64,000 nt of DNA from Ornithinimicrobium faecis (GCF_023923225.1 NZ_CP099489.1:2790001-2854000), one strand, 5' to 3'. Counted from the first letter of the stretch, positions 37,787 through 46,722 are shown. Notes: generated by a model not told the origin, from the letters alone. A program made the numbers and translations.

Positions 37787-39043
37787 TCAGTGTAGGGGCG
37801 AGGACCGCCGGCCACGCTCGCCGCTGTAGATCCCGCGCAGGCGGAACCGCATGGCGGGCTCGGCCAACTCCTCGAGGGCGTGCGCAGTCCACCCTGCGGT
37901 GCGGGCGCAGGCGAAGATGGCTGGCCCCACGTGGCGGGGCAGCCCGTGCAACCGCACGAGCAGAGCGATCGCGAGGTCGATGTTGAGGACCCAGCCACGG
38001 CGCTCGAGCAACTCTGACTCCAGCAGCGTCACCGCCGCCCACTGCTGCGTCGGGACGCTCGGCGCCAACAGGTCCAGGAGGATCTGGGCCCGCGGATCCA
38101 CCTCGGTGTAGATCAGGTGCCCGAATCCTGGTGGCGGCCGATCACTGACCAGCGCTGCGTCGAGAGCGTCCTGGGGAGCTGCCAGTGCTGTCCCCAACCA
38201 GTCGTTGGCCTGCAGCGAGGCGGCCACGTGCTGCGGGCTGTCCGCGGCTGCCAGCCCTGCCAGCAGCGCGCTGTAGGGGTCGGCCCCCGAGGAGATCGCC
38301 ACCCGCACGGCGGTCGTGGAGACGGCGAGGTCGTGATCGGCCAGCAGCACCAGTGTCGCATCGAGCAGGTGGGCCGGGCACGGTTTCAGGGCCGTCGCGA
38401 GCGTGTCGGCCAGGGACGGTCCCACGGTGGGATCGACGGTGGGCTCGATGGTCGGTTCAGGGGTGGACTTGACGGGCGGCACGAGGGTGGCCCCCGGCAG
38501 GGTCAGGGCCATCAGCAGCGCCGCCCGTCTGCCGGCTCGCGCGATGGCCGACGGCTGGCGATCCTGGCGGCCGGGGTCCGTCGTCGCGCCGACCAGCACC
38601 GCGTGCTTGAACCGATCGAGGGGTGCTGACTGGGCCGGCAGCACGGACATGACCGCAGCCAGACTCTCCTGCTCAGCCGCGGTGGGAGCACCCGACACAC
38701 CCGAGTCTCCCGTGAGGAGCGCTCGCACCTGCTCATAGCTCGAGCGTCCGGCCAACTCGGCGATGTCGGTGCCCCGATAGGCCAGGGTGCCCGCGGTGAT
38801 CTCGGTGATGGTGGTGCGCACATCGTCGCTGGCAGCTGGCTGCCGCGCTCGACGACCGCCCCGCCCACCGCTGACCAGGGTCTGCACGTCGTCGAGGCGG
38901 AACAGACTGCCGGTTCCAGGCTCCTTGCGGGCCGGTGTGAGGACACCCCGACTGACGTAGGCATAGACGGTTTGGACCTTCACCCCCAGGTAGTCGGCAA
39001 CCTGCGCCGTGGTGAGCTCGCCGCTCACCGGAGCACTCCGCAT
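37787..39043 (-). CDS. Citrate-synthase-like protein with N-terminal helix-turn-helix
   Basis: A 418-residue fusion. Residues about 9-55 are a MerR/excisionase HTH (LTTAQVADYLGVKVQTVYAY, then GVLTPARK and SLFRLDDV as wing). Residues about 75-418 are citrate-synthase fold: LADHDLAVSTTAVRVAISSG (235 region), a degenerate SPQHVAAS (His272) for the usual GPLHGGA, PPGFGHLIYTEVDPRAQ (His309) and NIDLAIAL (Asp356). The triad positions align, yet glycine-rich surroundings are lost. A Pro/Thr/Glu insertion (about 191-210) is unusual. Divergent from a canonical citrate synthase, it may be a regulator, an enzyme or both. Confidence 0.8.
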   Translation of the reverse strand: MRSAPVSGELTTAQVADYLGVKVQTVYAYVSRGVLTPARKEPGTGSLFRLDDVQTLVSGGRGGRRARQPAASDDVRTTITEITAGTLAYRGTDIAELAGRSSYEQVRALLTGDSGVSGAPTAAEQESLAAVMSVLPAQSAPLDRFKHAVLVGATTDPGRQDRQPSAIARAGRRAALLMALTLPGATLVPPVKSTPEPTIEPTVDPTVGPSLADTLATALKPCPAHLLDATLVLLADHDLAVSTTAVRVAISSGADPYSALLAGLAAADSPQHVAASLQANDWLGTALAAPQDALDAALVSDRPPPGFGHLIYTEVDPRAQILLDLLAPSVPTQQWAAVTLLESELLERRGWVLNIDLAIALLVRLHGLPRHVGPAIFACARTAGWTAHALEELAEPAMRFRLRGIYSGERGRRSSPLH

Positions 39044-39055
39044 ACGGACTCTGAC

Positions 39056-39088
39056 ATTGACTCGATCAACGTTGACACAGTCATCAAT
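39056..39088. promoter_or_regulatory. Palindrome-rich control region between the citrate synthase genes
   Basis: ATTGA at 39056, TCAACGTTGA perfect palindrome at 39066-39075, GTTGAC at 39071-39076 with GTCA at 39080-39083, and TCAAT at 39084-39088: four TTGA/TCAA half-sites in alternating directions within 33 bases. This fits cooperative binding of an HTH dimer between the divergent genes. Confidence 0.55.
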
Positions 39089-39106
39089 CCTAGGGACGCT
39101 CACACC

Positions 39107-40288
39107 ATGACCACAACCCAGTTGCTGCCCGACCACCTGATCGCCCCGCCTGGCCTCAAGGGGGTCGTGGTGGCCGACACGAGCACCGGCGACGTGCGAG
39201 GTCAGGAGGGCTTTTATCACTTCCGGGAGTTCTCAGCGGTGGAGCTGTCCCTGACCCGCGCCTTCGAGGAGGTGTGCCACCTGATGCTTGAGGGCGCCCT
39301 GCCGACGCCGGAGCAGGCCACCGCCCTCCAGAGCGAGCTGGCCGAGGCTGCCGTGCTGCCTCCTGACCTGATCGCCGTGTTGCCAGCCATTGCGCGATCG
39401 GGCCCAGACCGCGCCTCCCTCTCCCGCCTGCGCACGGCCGTCTCACACCTGGGGGCGCTGGAGGGCTTCGGGCCGACCTACGGCGCTGACGCCGCCCAGG
39501 TGCGTGCCGACGTCCTGCGGATGGTCGCCGCCGTGCCGGTGATCCAGGCCGCGCTGCACCGGCTGCGCGCCGGTCTGGAGCCGTTGCCGGCCCGCCCCGA
39601 GCTCGGGGCGGCCGGCAGCTGGCTGTGGATGGTCACGGGAGCGGAGCCGTCTGCGGCTCACCGGTCAGCCATCGGCGCCTATCTCACCTCGACCATCGAC
39701 CACGGGTTCAGCGCCTCCACGTTCGCCGCCCGCGTCGTGACGTCGGCGGGCTCGGATGTCGCCTCGGCAGTCGGCGCGGCCATCGGGACCTTTGCGGGGC
39801 CGCTGCACGGTGGCGCTCCCGATCGCGCCCTGGACTCGCTCGATGAGATCGGCAGCCCGGACCGTGCCCGGGCGTGGGTCCGGGCCAGCGTCGAGGTGGG
39901 TGAGCGGATCATGGGCTTCGGGCACCCGGTCTATCAGACGATGGATCCTCGCGCGGCGATGCTCCGTGACATTGCGCTGCAGCTGGGCGGGCCGCTCGCC
40001 GACCTCGCCGTGCAGGTCGAGCAGGAGGTGATCCAGGCCCTCAGCGAGCTCAAACCGGGCCGCGAGCTGCACACCAACGTGGAGTTCTACGCTGGCGTCG
40101 TCATGGAGCTGTGCGGCCTCCCGCGAGAGTTGTTCACCCCGACCTTCGCCACCGCCCGGGTCGTGGGCTGGGGTGCGCACATCCTCGAGCAGTCACAGAG
40201 CAGCAAGATCTTTCGGCCGTCCGCACGCTATGTCGGGCCGCCCGCACCGGCACCGCTGCCCTCCCCCACTCAGGCGTTGCCAGCCTGA
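39107..40288 (+). CDS. Citrate synthase / 2-methylcitrate synthase
   Basis: A 393-residue enzyme. Citrate-synthase landmarks are intact: LTSTIDHGFSASTFAARVV, FAGPLHGGAPDRAL, IMGFGHPVYQTMDPRA, and NVEFYAGVVM, where Glu stands in place of the common Asp of NVDFYSG, a variation I recall in other actinobacterial enzymes. It condenses oxaloacetate with acetyl-CoA or propionyl-CoA; the sequence does not decide. ATG 39107 follows the palindromic region; a longer frame would overlap the divergent gene. The 3' end overlaps the next (convergent) gene by 19 bases. Confidence 0.9.
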   Translation: MTTTQLLPDHLIAPPGLKGVVVADTSTGDVRGQEGFYHFREFSAVELSLTRAFEEVCHLMLEGALPTPEQATALQSELAEAAVLPPDLIAVLPAIARSGPDRASLSRLRTAVSHLGALEGFGPTYGADAAQVRADVLRMVAAVPVIQAALHRLRAGLEPLPARPELGAAGSWLWMVTGAEPSAAHRSAIGAYLTSTIDHGFSASTFAARVVTSAGSDVASAVGAAIGTFAGPLHGGAPDRALDSLDEIGSPDRARAWVRASVEVGERIMGFGHPVYQTMDPRAAMLRDIALQLGGPLADLAVQVEQEVIQALSELKPGRELHTNVEFYAGVVMELCGLPRELFTPTFATARVVGWGAHILEQSQSSKIFRPSARYVGPPAPAPLPSPTQALPA

Positions 40289-41130
40289 GCGCCCAGGGCC
40301 TCTCGGAGCAGGTCCGCGATGGCACCGTCGGGGTCGACTGGGTGATAGGTGAGGGAGTCGTGGGACCGGAAGCTGCCGCCCGGTCCCAGGGCGAGCATCT
40401 GGCTCACCGGCTCGGCCGGCGGGACGCCCTCGCCCACCCCGGTGATCAAACTCGTCTCCACCAGGACGGTCGGGCTGCCGAGAGCCTCGAGCAGCTCCTC
40501 CACGGTGCCGTCCAACGACTGCACGCCGCCCTGTCCGGCAATGGCGTCAGGCGGTTTGATGAACTCGGCCACCGCGTCCTGATAGCGGTCCGGGAAGACG
40601 GGCAGGAAGCTGTGCATCCCGTCGTCGGTGACGTCCTCGATGACGGCGATCTCGCGGTGCAGGTGCAGATAGCGCACGGCCGACGTGCCCTCCGACTCAG
40701 GACCTCCGGACTGAGCCTCCTCGCGCAGAGCCCCCAGCTCCCTGCGCAGAGCCAGGACGGTCGGCGCCAGCTCGCGCAGGGTCAGCGTCAGCCCGAGCGG
40801 CTCTGCGGCCTCCCATGCGACGCCGGCCTGTTGGGCGGCACCCGTCTGCTGGGTGGCACCGGCGTCCTGGGCGGCACCGGCCTGCTGGGCGGCACCGGCC
40901 TGCTGGCTGGCACCGGTCGGCAGGACCAGTCCACGGGCCATCAGACAGCGCAGCGCCACGGAGCGGACCAGGTCCGTGGCCGCTGGGTCAGCCAGCTCCG
41001 GCAGGCGGGCCGGCACCACCCCCAGGGACCCGTTGGTCAGGGTGAGCAGCTCCTCCTCGGTCAGCGTCAGCGCCGGTCGCAGCGGCAGGGTGTCGTCGCT
41101 CCCCGCCAGTGCCGCAGTCCCCGCCTCCAT
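40270..41130 (-). CDS. Hypothetical protein, possibly EspG-like T7SS chaperone
   Basis: A 286-residue soluble protein. Start and previous stop share one base (TGATG). The N-terminal pattern LTLTEEELLTLTNGSLGVVP, then RSVALRCLMARGLVLP, and the middle TLRELAPTVLALRRELGAL resemble the EspG fold by eye, and the YLHLHREIAVIEDVTDDGMHS part would be its beta-sheet; this is inference. Residues about 72-101 are a hexapeptide repeat (Gly-Ala-Ala-Gln-Gln-Ala). EspG proteins guard WXG/PE-PPE substrates of type VII secretion, which fits its two upstream partners. Confidence 0.5.
   Translation of the reverse strand: MEAGTAALAGSDDTLPLRPALTLTEEELLTLTNGSLGVVPARLPELADPAATDLVRSVALRCLMARGLVLPTGASQQAGAAQQAGAAQDAGATQQTGAAQQAGVAWEAAEPLGLTLTLRELAPTVLALRRELGALREEAQSGGPESEGTSAVRYLHLHREIAVIEDVTDDGMHSFLPVFPDRYQDAVAEFIKPPDAIAGQGGVQSLDGTVEELLEALGSPTVLVETSLITGVGEGVPPAEPVSQMLALGPGGSFRSHDSLTYHPVDPDGAIADLLREALGAQAGNA
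40825..40914 (-). repeat. 18-base tandem repeat encoding G-A-x-Q-(Q/D)-A
   Basis: Five in-frame units, most with GGTGCCGCCCAGCAGGCC or one to four changes from it. They lie in the coding sequence of the EspG-like protein. The near-identity at the DNA level suggests recent slippage or unequal exchange. Confidence 0.85.
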
Positions 41131-42401
41131 CAGAAGAGCTTTCCGAGCGTGGGCAACACGATGCCGAGACCGACCCCGGTGAGGGTCGGTGGCGGGATCA
41201 CCGGCAACCGCGGTCCCGGCGCGACCGGCACCCTGGGGATCGCGATGGGGCCGCCAATGCCCGGCACCCAGCGGCCCAGGTCGCGCAGCCTCGGGAGGTC
41301 GGGCAGCAGATCCTTGGCATCCGGCAGCAGCGGGATCATCGGTCCCAGCGGGCCGAGGGGGAACTCTGGGGAGGGCCGGAGGACCTTCTGGGCGGTCTCG
41401 ATCAGCTTGTCCTTCTTGCCGAGGATCGTCTTGCCGACCTGGAGCAGAAACATCCGGTGGTCCCAGATCGCATAGCCACCCTTGGTCAGGCCGTAGACGC
41501 CGACCGCCACCGCGCCCAGCCCAGCCACCACGGGGTGTGGCAGCACCATCGCGATGCTCCCGGGGATGGCAAGGGCTGCGGTCACTCGCAGGGCGAACCC
41601 CCGGACCCCGCGGTAGCCACCCCCGGTCCGCAGGTCCTCGAACGCGCTCGGGATGACCGTGAGCGGGATAAGCACCCGAAACGGAAGCTTGGCGAGCAGG
41701 AAGATGACTGGAGGTTTGCGAACCACCTTGAGCAGTCGAGCCAGCTTGACCTCGAGGGCATAGCGCGCGAACGGGTTGAGGTCCCGGGCCAGCTTGGCTG
41801 CGGTCAGCACCACCCGAGTCCCGACGATGAGCAAACCGCCGCCGCGCCAGATCGGCGCCAGCTCCTGGCCCATCTCGATCAGGTCCTTGAGCTCGTCGAT
41901 GCCGAGGCCGACCCAGGAGCGGCGGAGCATCCGGTCGACCACGCCCCGGCCCTGCTCGAGCTTGTCCTCGGCCCAGTCGATCTCATCGTCTGAGCGGCGG
42001 ATCACCTGCTCCAGCGCCAGGATGCGCCCCCGGATCGACTCGATGGTCTGCGGGTCCGTCGCACCGCCCAGCAGGCCGATCTGGCGGATCCGCTCCCCCG
42101 TCGCATCGTCCTTGGCCCCCTGCGCCGCCCGCACCACAACCTGGGCCTGCTCGGCCTGGTCCGCGAAGACCCCCAACGCTGCGGCCACCTCCTCCGCCGG
42201 ACCGCACCGGGCCAGCACCGCCGTGGCCACCCGCTGGGTCGCGAGCCGCTGTCCGAGCGCTGCCACGCCCTGCCAGCCGCTGGCCGACTCCGCCTCGGCC
42301 CGGCGCACCCGCTGGCCCACCTCACCAAGCTCAGCAGCCGCGCCGAGCAGGGTCCGTGCCGCCAGACGCAGATCGTCCGGTCGCGTTGCCAGGGCGGTCA
42401 C
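41130..42401 (-). CDS. WXG-domain protein with hydrophobic central region (putative T7SS substrate)
   Basis: A 423-residue protein of unknown function. The first 100 residues are an alpha-helical hairpin with the turn W43-Q-G45, as in WXG100 proteins; a coiled-coil-like stretch follows (about 130-165). The middle (about 190-330) has alternating hydrophobic and basic helices, among them GLLIVGTRVVLTAAKLA and PPVIFLLAKLPFRVLIPLTV, and ALAIPGSIAMVLPHPVVAGL. The C-terminus is Pro/Gly/Leu-rich. It overlaps both neighbours (GTGA; TGATG), so the trio is tightly coupled. No catalytic signature was recognised. Confidence 0.6.
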   Translation of the reverse strand: MTALATRPDDLRLAARTLLGAAAELGEVGQRVRRAEAESASGWQGVAALGQRLATQRVATAVLARCGPAEEVAAALGVFADQAEQAQVVVRAAQGAKDDATGERIRQIGLLGGATDPQTIESIRGRILALEQVIRRSDDEIDWAEDKLEQGRGVVDRMLRRSWVGLGIDELKDLIEMGQELAPIWRGGGLLIVGTRVVLTAAKLARDLNPFARYALEVKLARLLKVVRKPPVIFLLAKLPFRVLIPLTVIPSAFEDLRTGGGYRGVRGFALRVTAALAIPGSIAMVLPHPVVAGLGAVAVGVYGLTKGGYAIWDHRMFLLQVGKTILGKKDKLIETAQKVLRPSPEFPLGPLGPMIPLLPDAKDLLPDLPRLRDLGRWVPGIGGPIAIPRVPVAPGPRLPVIPPPTLTGVGLGIVLPTLGKLF

Positions 42402-42703
42402 GGGGTGACCACCGGCGTCAGTGCCATGCTGGTCTGCAGCTCCACCATGCGATAGGCCAGGGCCGCCTGCTCAGTGGCGCGTGACAGGGCAGCCCCCGCC
42501 TCGGCATACGTCTGCAGTCCGTCGCGCCACTGCCGAGCCGCCGCGGCCCCGCTGGAGGCCAGGGCGCCGGATCCGCCGGCCCCTCCCGCCAACTGCAGTG
42601 CTCGACCGATCCGATCTGCCGCCTGGCGCATCTCCTCGGCCGTGCCCCGCAGCGTCGCTCCCGCGCTGTCAATCGCCCGCGCGTCGACCTCGAACGTGCT
42701 CAT
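42398..42703 (-). CDS. WXG100-like small protein
   Basis: A 101-residue protein: two predicted helices around residues 10-40 and 55-90 joined at a Gly/Ala/Ser loop, with W59-R-D-G62 (W-x-x-G) near the turn. This resembles Esx-type WXG100 proteins. ATG 42703 is preceded by AAAGGGG, six bases away. It is the first gene of the three-gene series and probably pairs with the WXG domain of the next protein. No secretion ATPase (EccC) or other ESX part is in the window. Confidence 0.65.
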   Translation of the reverse strand: MSTFEVDARAIDSAGATLRGTAEEMRQAADRIGRALQLAGGAGGSGALASSGAAAARQWRDGLQTYAEAGAALSRATEQAALAYRMVELQTSMALTPVVTP

Positions 42704-42811
42704 CGTGTCCCCTTTCCGATGCCGTGACGCACACCGTAGGGGCAAGAACGAGCCGCGCGCCGAAGTTGTCCACAGGCACGACGCCGGCCCAGGGTCGCGC
42801 AGACGGCTCGG

Positions 42812-43903
42812 TCAGTCCGGCAAGGACGTGCGGGCGCTCATCGGGGCGGTGACGTCCGGGTCATGCGGACCCAGCACCACGGCATACGGCCGGCCGCGGG
42901 CAAAGTCCAGATTCACGCGCGCCTCGGCCTCGTCATACATCCGACCGAGCAGCCGGTCGTGCTCCCGGGTGAACCCGCCGGACGACCCGGGCAGCGGCGT
43001 CAGCTCACCGAGCATGACGCCGTCGGGCACCTGATAGAGGTCCACCCGCACGAACGGGACCGGCACCGCCTTCGACAGCACCCTGGCCACCTCAACCATG
43101 TGCGCCAGGTCGCGCGGCACGGCGATGTCCGGGTCGTGCCGGTGCCGCTCCTGCACCTGACCCCGGTCCTTCCCCTCAGCGTCCAGGAAGCGATAGGTGA
43201 AGGAGCTGATGTCGTTGTGCTTGGTGACCCGCCGCAGCATCACGTCGGCGACCTCGCCCTGGAAGCTGAAGATCTTCACGTCGTCGGGCAGGACCGCGCC
43301 GGTGCCGGGCAGGACCTCCTCCACGAAATAGGGAGCCGCCAGGCCGCGAGCGCCCTGGTAGTGCGCGACGATCTCCTCCGCAGTGATGCCCTCCCCCGAG
43401 TCCAGGAAGCAGAAGCTGTCCCCCTCACGGCGCAGCGGCAGCACACCGTTGCCGCTGTAGCCGCGGTTGCTCTTGACGACGAACGTCTCGGGCAGCTCGT
43501 CCCAGGGGATCTCGGTGACCTTCGGCCAGGAGCCGATCACCCGCGGCGTGGCCACGCCATAGCTGCGGGCCAGCTCATAGTTGTGCAGCTTCTCCAGCAG
43601 GTGGCGGCGCGGGAACTCGCGCTGGGTGTCCTTCGTGGACAGGAACCGCCCGACCCGCGCCTGCTCCATGATGCGCGTGTGCCAGGACGGCTCCTTCGGC
43701 GAATACTTCTGGCCCGCAGCCTGACTCAGCGCGAGGTCCCGCTCCTGCTCCGCCTCGGCCAGCTGCTCGGTCGCCTTCGCCAGGCGCCCCTCCGCCTTGG
43801 CCACCCGCGCTCGCAGCGTCTTCTCGCTCTGCCGCAGCTCGGCGATGCGCTCGTCGCGCCAGGCGATGGCGGGCAGTCCTCGCAGGTGCGCGCGCAGGCC
43901 CAC
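42812..43903 (-). CDS. TupA-like ATP-grasp protein with N-terminal coiled coil
   Basis: A 363-residue protein. Residues about 16-70 are a heptad-rich coiled coil of Ala, Glu, Lys, Arg. The remainder shows ATP-grasp features of the TupA (teichuronopeptide) family: LEKLHNYELARSYGVATPRV, FVVKSNRGYSGNGVLPL (nucleotide-binding Lys and Gly-rich loop), APYFVEEVLPG, VKIFSFQGEVADV, and VPFVRVDLYQVP plus LGELTPLPGSSGGF (metal-binding acids). ATP-grasp ligases of this type add amino acids to polysaccharide or peptide acceptors. Acceptor unknown. Confidence 0.8.
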   Translation of the reverse strand: MGLRAHLRGLPAIAWRDERIAELRQSEKTLRARVAKAEGRLAKATEQLAEAEQERDLALSQAAGQKYSPKEPSWHTRIMEQARVGRFLSTKDTQREFPRRHLLEKLHNYELARSYGVATPRVIGSWPKVTEIPWDELPETFVVKSNRGYSGNGVLPLRREGDSFCFLDSGEGITAEEIVAHYQGARGLAAPYFVEEVLPGTGAVLPDDVKIFSFQGEVADVMLRRVTKHNDISSFTYRFLDAEGKDRGQVQERHRHDPDIAVPRDLAHMVEVARVLSKAVPVPFVRVDLYQVPDGVMLGELTPLPGSSGGFTREHDRLLGRMYDEAEARVNLDFARGRPYAVVLGPHDPDVTAPMSARTSLPD

Positions 43904-44032
43904 TGGTCCTCCTCGTGTTGAGCCACGGATCGGCTGCCACGCTGAGCGCTGCCCCTCCCCTTGGTCTGACTGCCGATGCTAACCCGGACGGTCGCTCATC
44001 CGTCGCACCCGGGAACGTCGCCGCCCGCCCAC

Positions 44033-44038
44033 TAGGGT
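44033..44038 (+). promoter_or_regulatory. -10 box for leaderless LOG mRNA
   Basis: TAGGGT, six bases before ATG 44045; no ribosome binding site present. Confidence 0.5.
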
Positions 44039-44044
44039 CTGCCT

Positions 44045-45211
44045 ATGGTTCCGGCAGATCGCGACGACCACGAGGTGCGTTATCACCGCGCCTTCCGCCC
44101 TCCCGTGCCCGGGCTGATCCACGAGATCTCTGACCTGGCGACCTTGGACTCCCTCCTCACGGCGGGCGCGTCCCTGCGGGGCTCGCGGTGGCAGGGGCTG
44201 GACCTGAGCGCTCACGAGGAGGCGCTGCTGGCGCGCGAGGACCTGACCGGGATCGTGGTGCTCGGGGGCGTCCTCACGCCGGCCCTGGAGCTGCACCTGC
44301 GACGGCAGGGGGCGATCATCTTCCCCGCTGCCCCGGACGCGCCCGTACGGCCCTACCGCGGCAGCCTCTACACCGCCGACGAGCTCTATGACGGCCTGGC
44401 CGACCACGGCTATGCCGCCACGACCGACGCACGCGCCTATGAGTGGCTCCAGGACGCCGCGGTCCGCCACGACGCCTATGTCACGGTCCTCCGCGCGATC
44501 CATGACGACGCGATGACCGACGCGCTGGTGGACGTGGTCTCCGAGCGCCGGGTCGTCGGGGTGATGGGTGGGCACGCCCTGGCGCGCGGGACGGCTGGGT
44601 TTGCGGCCGCGGCCCACCTCGGCTTCACGCTGGCACACGCCGGGTATGCCGTGGCAACAGGCGGCGGTCCCGGCGCCATGGAGGCGGCGAACCTGGGCGC
44701 CTGGTGCCGCACCGAGGACCAGGTGGCACCGGCACTGCAGAAGTTGGCGACCGTGCCGCACTTCGCTGAGGGCATTGGGCCCTGGGCTCTGGTCGCCCTC
44801 GAGATCGTCCACGAGGCCCACGGCACCGACTCGGCTCCCGGCCCGTTGCGCAGTCTCGGGATCCCCACCTGGCACTACGGGCACGAGCCGCCCAACGTCT
44901 TCGGCGACCTGATCGCGAAGTTCTTCAGCAACGCCCTGCGCGAGGATCTGCTCCTGCACCACAGCAGCGCGGGCCTGATCGTGCTGCCCGGCGCGGCAGG
45001 CACCGTCCAGGAGGTCTTTCAGATGGCCACCCGCCTCTACTACGAGGTGGACGGCCAGCTGCCTCCGATCGTGCTGGTGGATCGTGCGCACTGGACCGAG
45101 CACCTGCCGGTCTATCCGCTGCTGCAGGCGCTCGGCCGGGACCGGGCGATGGCCGACGCGGTGCACCTGGTCGACACCGTCGACGAGGCCGCAGCGCTGC
45201 TGATCCACTAG
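44045..45211 (+). CDS. LOG-family (TIGR00730-like) nucleotide-binding protein
   Basis: A 388-residue protein. The C-terminal two thirds have the Rossmann-type LOG fold: VGVMGGHALARG, VATGGGPGAMEAANLGA and IVLPGAAGTVQEVFQ, the last with Ala in place of the second Gly of PGGxGTxxE. The N-terminal 140 residues precede it and are not in the short LOG proteins. Typical LOG enzymes cleave cytokinin riboside or other nucleoside 5'-monophosphates. Here the longer form may act on other nucleotides. Confidence 0.85.
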   Translation: MVPADRDDHEVRYHRAFRPPVPGLIHEISDLATLDSLLTAGASLRGSRWQGLDLSAHEEALLAREDLTGIVVLGGVLTPALELHLRRQGAIIFPAAPDAPVRPYRGSLYTADELYDGLADHGYAATTDARAYEWLQDAAVRHDAYVTVLRAIHDDAMTDALVDVVSERRVVGVMGGHALARGTAGFAAAAHLGFTLAHAGYAVATGGGPGAMEAANLGAWCRTEDQVAPALQKLATVPHFAEGIGPWALVALEIVHEAHGTDSAPGPLRSLGIPTWHYGHEPPNVFGDLIAKFFSNALREDLLLHHSSAGLIVLPGAAGTVQEVFQMATRLYYEVDGQLPPIVLVDRAHWTEHLPVYPLLQALGRDRAMADAVHLVDTVDEAAALLIH

Positions 45212-45247
45212 CGTCCACCAGCACCAGGAAAGTCTGAGGAAACGCGA

Positions 45248-45285
45248 AACCCGAGCGCCACGTCCGTCCGGACGGGTCTCGGGTT
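45248..45285 (+). terminator. Terminator after the LOG gene
   Basis: AACCCGAG (45248-45255) pairs with CTCGGGTT (45278-45285), with the palindrome CCGTCCGGACGG in between; AGGAA and TTCCT outside extend it with a bulge. It starts 36 bases past the stop codon. Confidence 0.7.
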
Positions 45286-45409
45286 CACTTCCTGACGCGG
45301 AGCGCGCCAGACACCAGCAGTATGCGCCAGTCCTCCGACAGAACCAAGCGACGGTCTCCGAACCTCGGGTGACGCGCACGGTGGTCAAGCTGTGTGTCAG
45401 TCACCCCAG

Positions 45410-45468
45410 CAACTGCATGGATCCTTCACGCCCCGCCCGGCGTGTCACGTGAATCATCCATGCACTTG
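45410..45468. repeat. Dispersed inverted-repeat element, copy 2
   Basis: CAACTGCATGG then ATCCTTCACG on the left, CGTGAATCATCCATGCACTTG (as CGTGAATCAT plus CCATGCACTTG) on the right. It is in the 301-base gap (45212-45512) between the convergent LOG and rlmN genes, which otherwise holds only the LOG terminator. Related to copies at 10317 and 61056. Confidence 0.85.
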
Positions 45469-45512
45469 CGCAACTTCTAGCCGGTGCGGGTGCTGCCGCT
45501 GGAGCACGAAGA

Positions 45513-46679
45513 TCAGACGGTGGCGGCGAGCTGCCCGCAGGCTCCGTCGATCTCCGATCCGCGGGTGTCGCGCACGGTCGTGGGGATGCCGTGGGCCAGG
45601 AGTCGCTCGACGAACTGCTGCTCGACACCGGGGCGGGAGGCCGTCCACTTCGAGCCCGGGGTCGGGTTGAGCGGGATCGGGTTGACGTGCACCCAGCCGC
45701 GGCCACGGGCGTTGAGCTTCTCCCCCAGCAGGTCCGCGCGCCAGGCGTGGTCGTTGATGTCCTTGATCAGCGCATACTCGATGCTGACGCGGCGGCCAGT
45801 CGTCTCGTAGTAACGGTGGGCAGCATCGAGGGCCTCGTCGACCTTCCACCGGGTGTTGATGGGGACCAACTCGTCGCGCAGCTCGTCGTCGGGGGCGTGC
45901 AGGGACAGCGCGAGGGTCACGGGGATGCCCTCCTTGGCCAGTTTGTCGATCGCGGGGACCAGGCCCACGGTGGACATCGTGACACCGCGGGCCGACATGC
46001 CGAGGCCCTCGGGCGAGGGGTCAACCAGGCGGCGGATGGCGTCGACGGCCTTGCGGTAGTTGGCCAGCGCCTCGCCCATGCCCATGAAGACGACATTGCT
46101 CACCCGCAAGGCCTCGGCGGTGTCACCAGCGCCGTCGCTGCCACCGCCCAGGTCCCCGTGGCGCAGATAACGCGCCGCTGCCACGACCTGCTCGACGATC
46201 TCGGCCGTCGACAGGTTGCGCGTCAGGCCCGCCTGCCCCGTCGCGCAGAACGGGCAGTTCATGCCGCAGCCGGCCTGGCTGGAGATGCACATGGTGACGC
46301 GGCCCGGATAGCGCATCAGGACCGACTCCACCATCGCCCCGTCGTGCAGTCGGTGGACCTGCTTGACCGTGGCACCGTCGTCGGTGGACAGGGTGCGGAT
46401 GGGCGTGAACAACTGGGGCAGGACCCCGGTGACCAGCTCGTCACGGCCTTCCTTGGGCAGATCGGTCATCTGCTCCGGGTCGGTGACGAGGCGCTCGAAA
46501 TAGTGTCGCGAGATCTGGTCGGCGCGGAACGGCTTGTGCCCGAGCTCACCGAGCCAGGCTCGTCGCCCGGCCATGTCGAGGTCGGCGAGGTGCTGTGGCG
46601 CCTTGCCCCGCTTGGGCGCGCTGAAGGTCAGCGTGCCGGGGGCCGGACCGGTGCTGGGGCTGGGCAGGTCAGTGGTCAT
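45513..46679 (-). CDS. rlmN: 23S rRNA (adenine-C2)-methyltransferase RlmN
   Basis: A radical-SAM enzyme that methylates A2503 of 23S rRNA and A37 of tRNA. The 388-residue protein has the cluster motif [14 protein letters not shown] (C-x3-C-x2-C), the SAM site GMGEALANY, and the C-terminal Cys in [15 protein letters not shown] required for methyl transfer. The ATG is immediately downstream of GGGGG. In the backbone it usually follows cdsA; here an MFS gene is between the two. Confidence 0.96.
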   Translation of the reverse strand: MTTDLPSPSTGPAPGTLTFSAPKRGKAPQHLADLDMAGRRAWLGELGHKPFRADQISRHYFERLVTDPEQMTDLPKEGRDELVTGVLPQLFTPIRTLSTDDGATVKQVHRLHDGAMVESVLMRYPGRVTMCISSQAGCGMNCPFCATGQAGLTRNLSTAEIVEQVVAAARYLRHGDLGGGSDGAGDTAEALRVSNVVFMGMGEALANYRKAVDAIRRLVDPSPEGLGMSARGVTMSTVGLVPAIDKLAKEGIPVTLALSLHAPDDELRDELVPINTRWKVDEALDAAHRYYETTGRRVSIEYALIKDINDHAWRADLLGEKLNARGRGWVHVNPIPLNPTPGSKWTASRPGVEQQFVERLLAHGIPTTVRDTRGSEIDGACGQLAATV

Positions 46680-46722
46680 CGCCCCCTAGTCTCCCAGGTC
46701 CGAGCACGATTTGCCCATTCCC

